Of a stretch of DNA of 6,761 nucleotides, positions 6,170 to 6,761 are shown piece after piece (within the stretch, counting starts at the first letter, position 1; each line of letters opens with the position of its first letter). Below the pieces are notes generated by a model. The model had not been told where the DNA came from. It did not search any database and was given only the letters and a program-made list of their open reading frames with translations. Position numbers and translations under genes: made by a program. Origin of the DNA: JBEKHI01 sp050012355 (GTDB lineage Bacteria; Actinomycetota; Actinomycetes; Streptosporangiales; Streptosporangiaceae); contig JBEKHI010000435.1 of the NCBI GenBank assembly GCA_050012355.1, positions 1-6,761 of the forward strand. The letters are read 5' to 3'.

Positions 6170-6358
6170 TCAGCTCACCGTTATGGCGTGTTCTGGGCAG
6201 CTTCGGGAGGCTTGCTGGGTCTTGGCTTCCAGGGCGGGTGGCACGTCGGGCTGGATTACCTCGCTGTAGCCATCGTCGGTTAGCGAGAAAACCTCGGGGC
6301 AGACGGCCGAGCACACCCCGTGGCCGCGGCACAGGTCCTCGTCGACCGTGACCTTCAC
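6170..6358 (-). CDS. ferredoxin, P450-partner type, with an extra cysteine
   Basis: A 62-residue acidic ferredoxin related to the one at 4865-5068. Ligands are Cys10 and Cys16 in CRGHGVC and Cys54 in SCPEHAI, with His13 in the second-Cys position. This fits the [3Fe-4S] P450-partner type, or less likely a four-iron cluster with a non-Cys ligand. Unlike its neighbour it also has Cys20 in CSAVCPEVF, giving a CxxHxxCxxxCP spacing. The start is GTG, overlapping the stop of the upstream P450 by GTGA, so the two are translationally coupled and very likely redox partners. It is the last gene of its transcript; hairpins follow. Confidence 0.92.
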   Translation of the reverse strand: MKVTVDEDLCRGHGVCSAVCPEVFSLTDDGYSEVIQPDVPPALEAKTQQASRSCPEHAITVS

Positions 6359-6761
6359 GAGAATTCCAGGTGCAGTGCCGTGATGCCGCGCAGGATGTAC
6401 GTCGGAAGGTAGTGATACTGGCGGGCGTCGGCGGGGCCGTGTTCCCGCTCGTTGATCCTGATGTCCGATGTGCGGTCCAGCAGGCGTTCGATGGCGACCC
6501 TGGCCTCGGCCCGTGCGAGCGGCGCACCGGGGCAGGTGTGGATGCCACGGCCGAACGCGAGATGGTGCCGCGCGTTGGATCGCTCAGGGTCGAACGTCGC
6601 GGGCTCCTCGAACCGGCGCGGATCCCGGTTAGCGGCGCCTTGCAGCAGCATCACCGTCGTCCCGGCCGGCAGGTCGACCCCGCCAATCGTGACCGGTACC
6701 CGCGACAACCGGAAGTCGCCCTTGATCGGGCCGTCTGTCCGCAACGTCTCCTCGATGAAGT
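6355..6761 (-). CDS. cytochrome P450, C-terminal part (5' end outside window)
   Basis: The last 134 residues of a second bacterial P450. The visible part opens with FIEETLR, which contains the K-helix ExxR (Glu-Thr-Leu-Arg), so the gene continues beyond the right edge; a TTG at 6744 is internal and not a start. Next come the region LPAGTTVMLLQGAANRDPRRF, the meander FDPERSN and the heme loop HLAFGRGIHTCPGAPLAR, whose Cys (codon 6534-6532) ligates heme iron. It then ends in LHLEFS. Motif details (CPGAPLAR rather than CIGSNVAR) show it is a different P450 family from the one at 3525-4868. Its stop overlaps the ferredoxin GTG start. Confidence 0.93.
   Translation of the reverse strand, partial: FIEETLRTDGPIKGDFRLSRVPVTIGGVDLPAGTTVMLLQGAANRDPRRFEEPATFDPERSNARHHLAFGRGIHTCPGAPLARAEARVAIERLLDRTSDIRINEREHGPADARQYHYLPTYILRGITALHLEFS

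Noticed and set aside
6049..6351. Plus-strand ORFs between and across the second ferredoxin
   Set aside because: Arg/Gly-rich, antisense to a clear ferredoxin, and crossing inverted repeats; no homology recognised.
6355..6744. TTG at 6744 as the start of a short stand-alone protein
   Set aside because: It falls inside the ExxR motif of the P450 K-helix, and the frame continues open to the window edge, so the gene is cut by the window.
1..6761. CRISPR arrays, insertion sequences, tRNA or rRNA genes
   Set aside because: No spaced direct repeats, transposase motifs, terminal repeats or RNA-gene signatures were seen; nearly all sequence is explained by metabolic genes.

Overview
The window comes from a high-GC actinomycete chromosome. 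Pointers are strong G/C bias at third codon positions, GTG and TTG starts, four-base start/stop overlaps, P450-partner ferredoxins with a CxxHxxC...CP pattern, and a short-chain dehydrogenase carrying the N-terminal signature of the mycofactocin-coupled family. Genus cannot be read from the sequence.

Layout: the left end (1-558, + strand) is the 3' part of a class I SAM-dependent methyltransferase. It converges, with a 4-bp gap, on a tight minus-strand gene run. Read 5' to 3' on the minus strand, the run is: mycofactocin-type SDR (5936-5076), small 3Fe-4S-type ferredoxin (5068-4865), cytochrome P450 (4868-3525), a fused DUF35 zinc-ribbon/OB plus thiolase-superfamily protein (3535-1898), an alpha/beta hydrolase (1901-1089) and a DoxX-family membrane protein (1057-563). 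Junctions are 7 bp, a 4-bp overlap (GTGA), an 11-bp overlap (TTG start), a 4-bp overlap (ATGA) and 31 bp. This looks like one operon. The 31-bp gap holds a 12-codon ORF tied to both neighbours by ATGA overlaps.

Upstream of the SDR is an AT-rich promoter-like patch with a TATACT box. A perfect 15-bp palindrome (GAGAATG-N-CATTCTC) sits where the transcript would begin, which is a good candidate repressor operator. The 233-bp non-coding stretch (5937-6169) also holds two strong inverted repeats that may end transcription from the right-hand genes. Those are a second P450 (5' end outside the window) and a second ferredoxin joined to it by another GTGA overlap.

Working model (inference): the P450, fed electrons by its ferredoxin, hydroxylates a hydrophobic substrate. 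The mycofactocin-type SDR oxidises the alcohol. The DUF35-thiolase, which lacks the thiolase nucleophilic cysteine and resembles the Ltp2/ChsH2-DUF35 retro-aldolase arrangement of steroid side-chain degradation, makes or breaks a C-C bond on an acyl-CoA. The hydrolase acts on an ester, thioester or similar product. No ferredoxin reductase, CoA ligase, acyl-CoA dehydrogenase or regulator gene lies in the window, and the substrate cannot be named from sequence.
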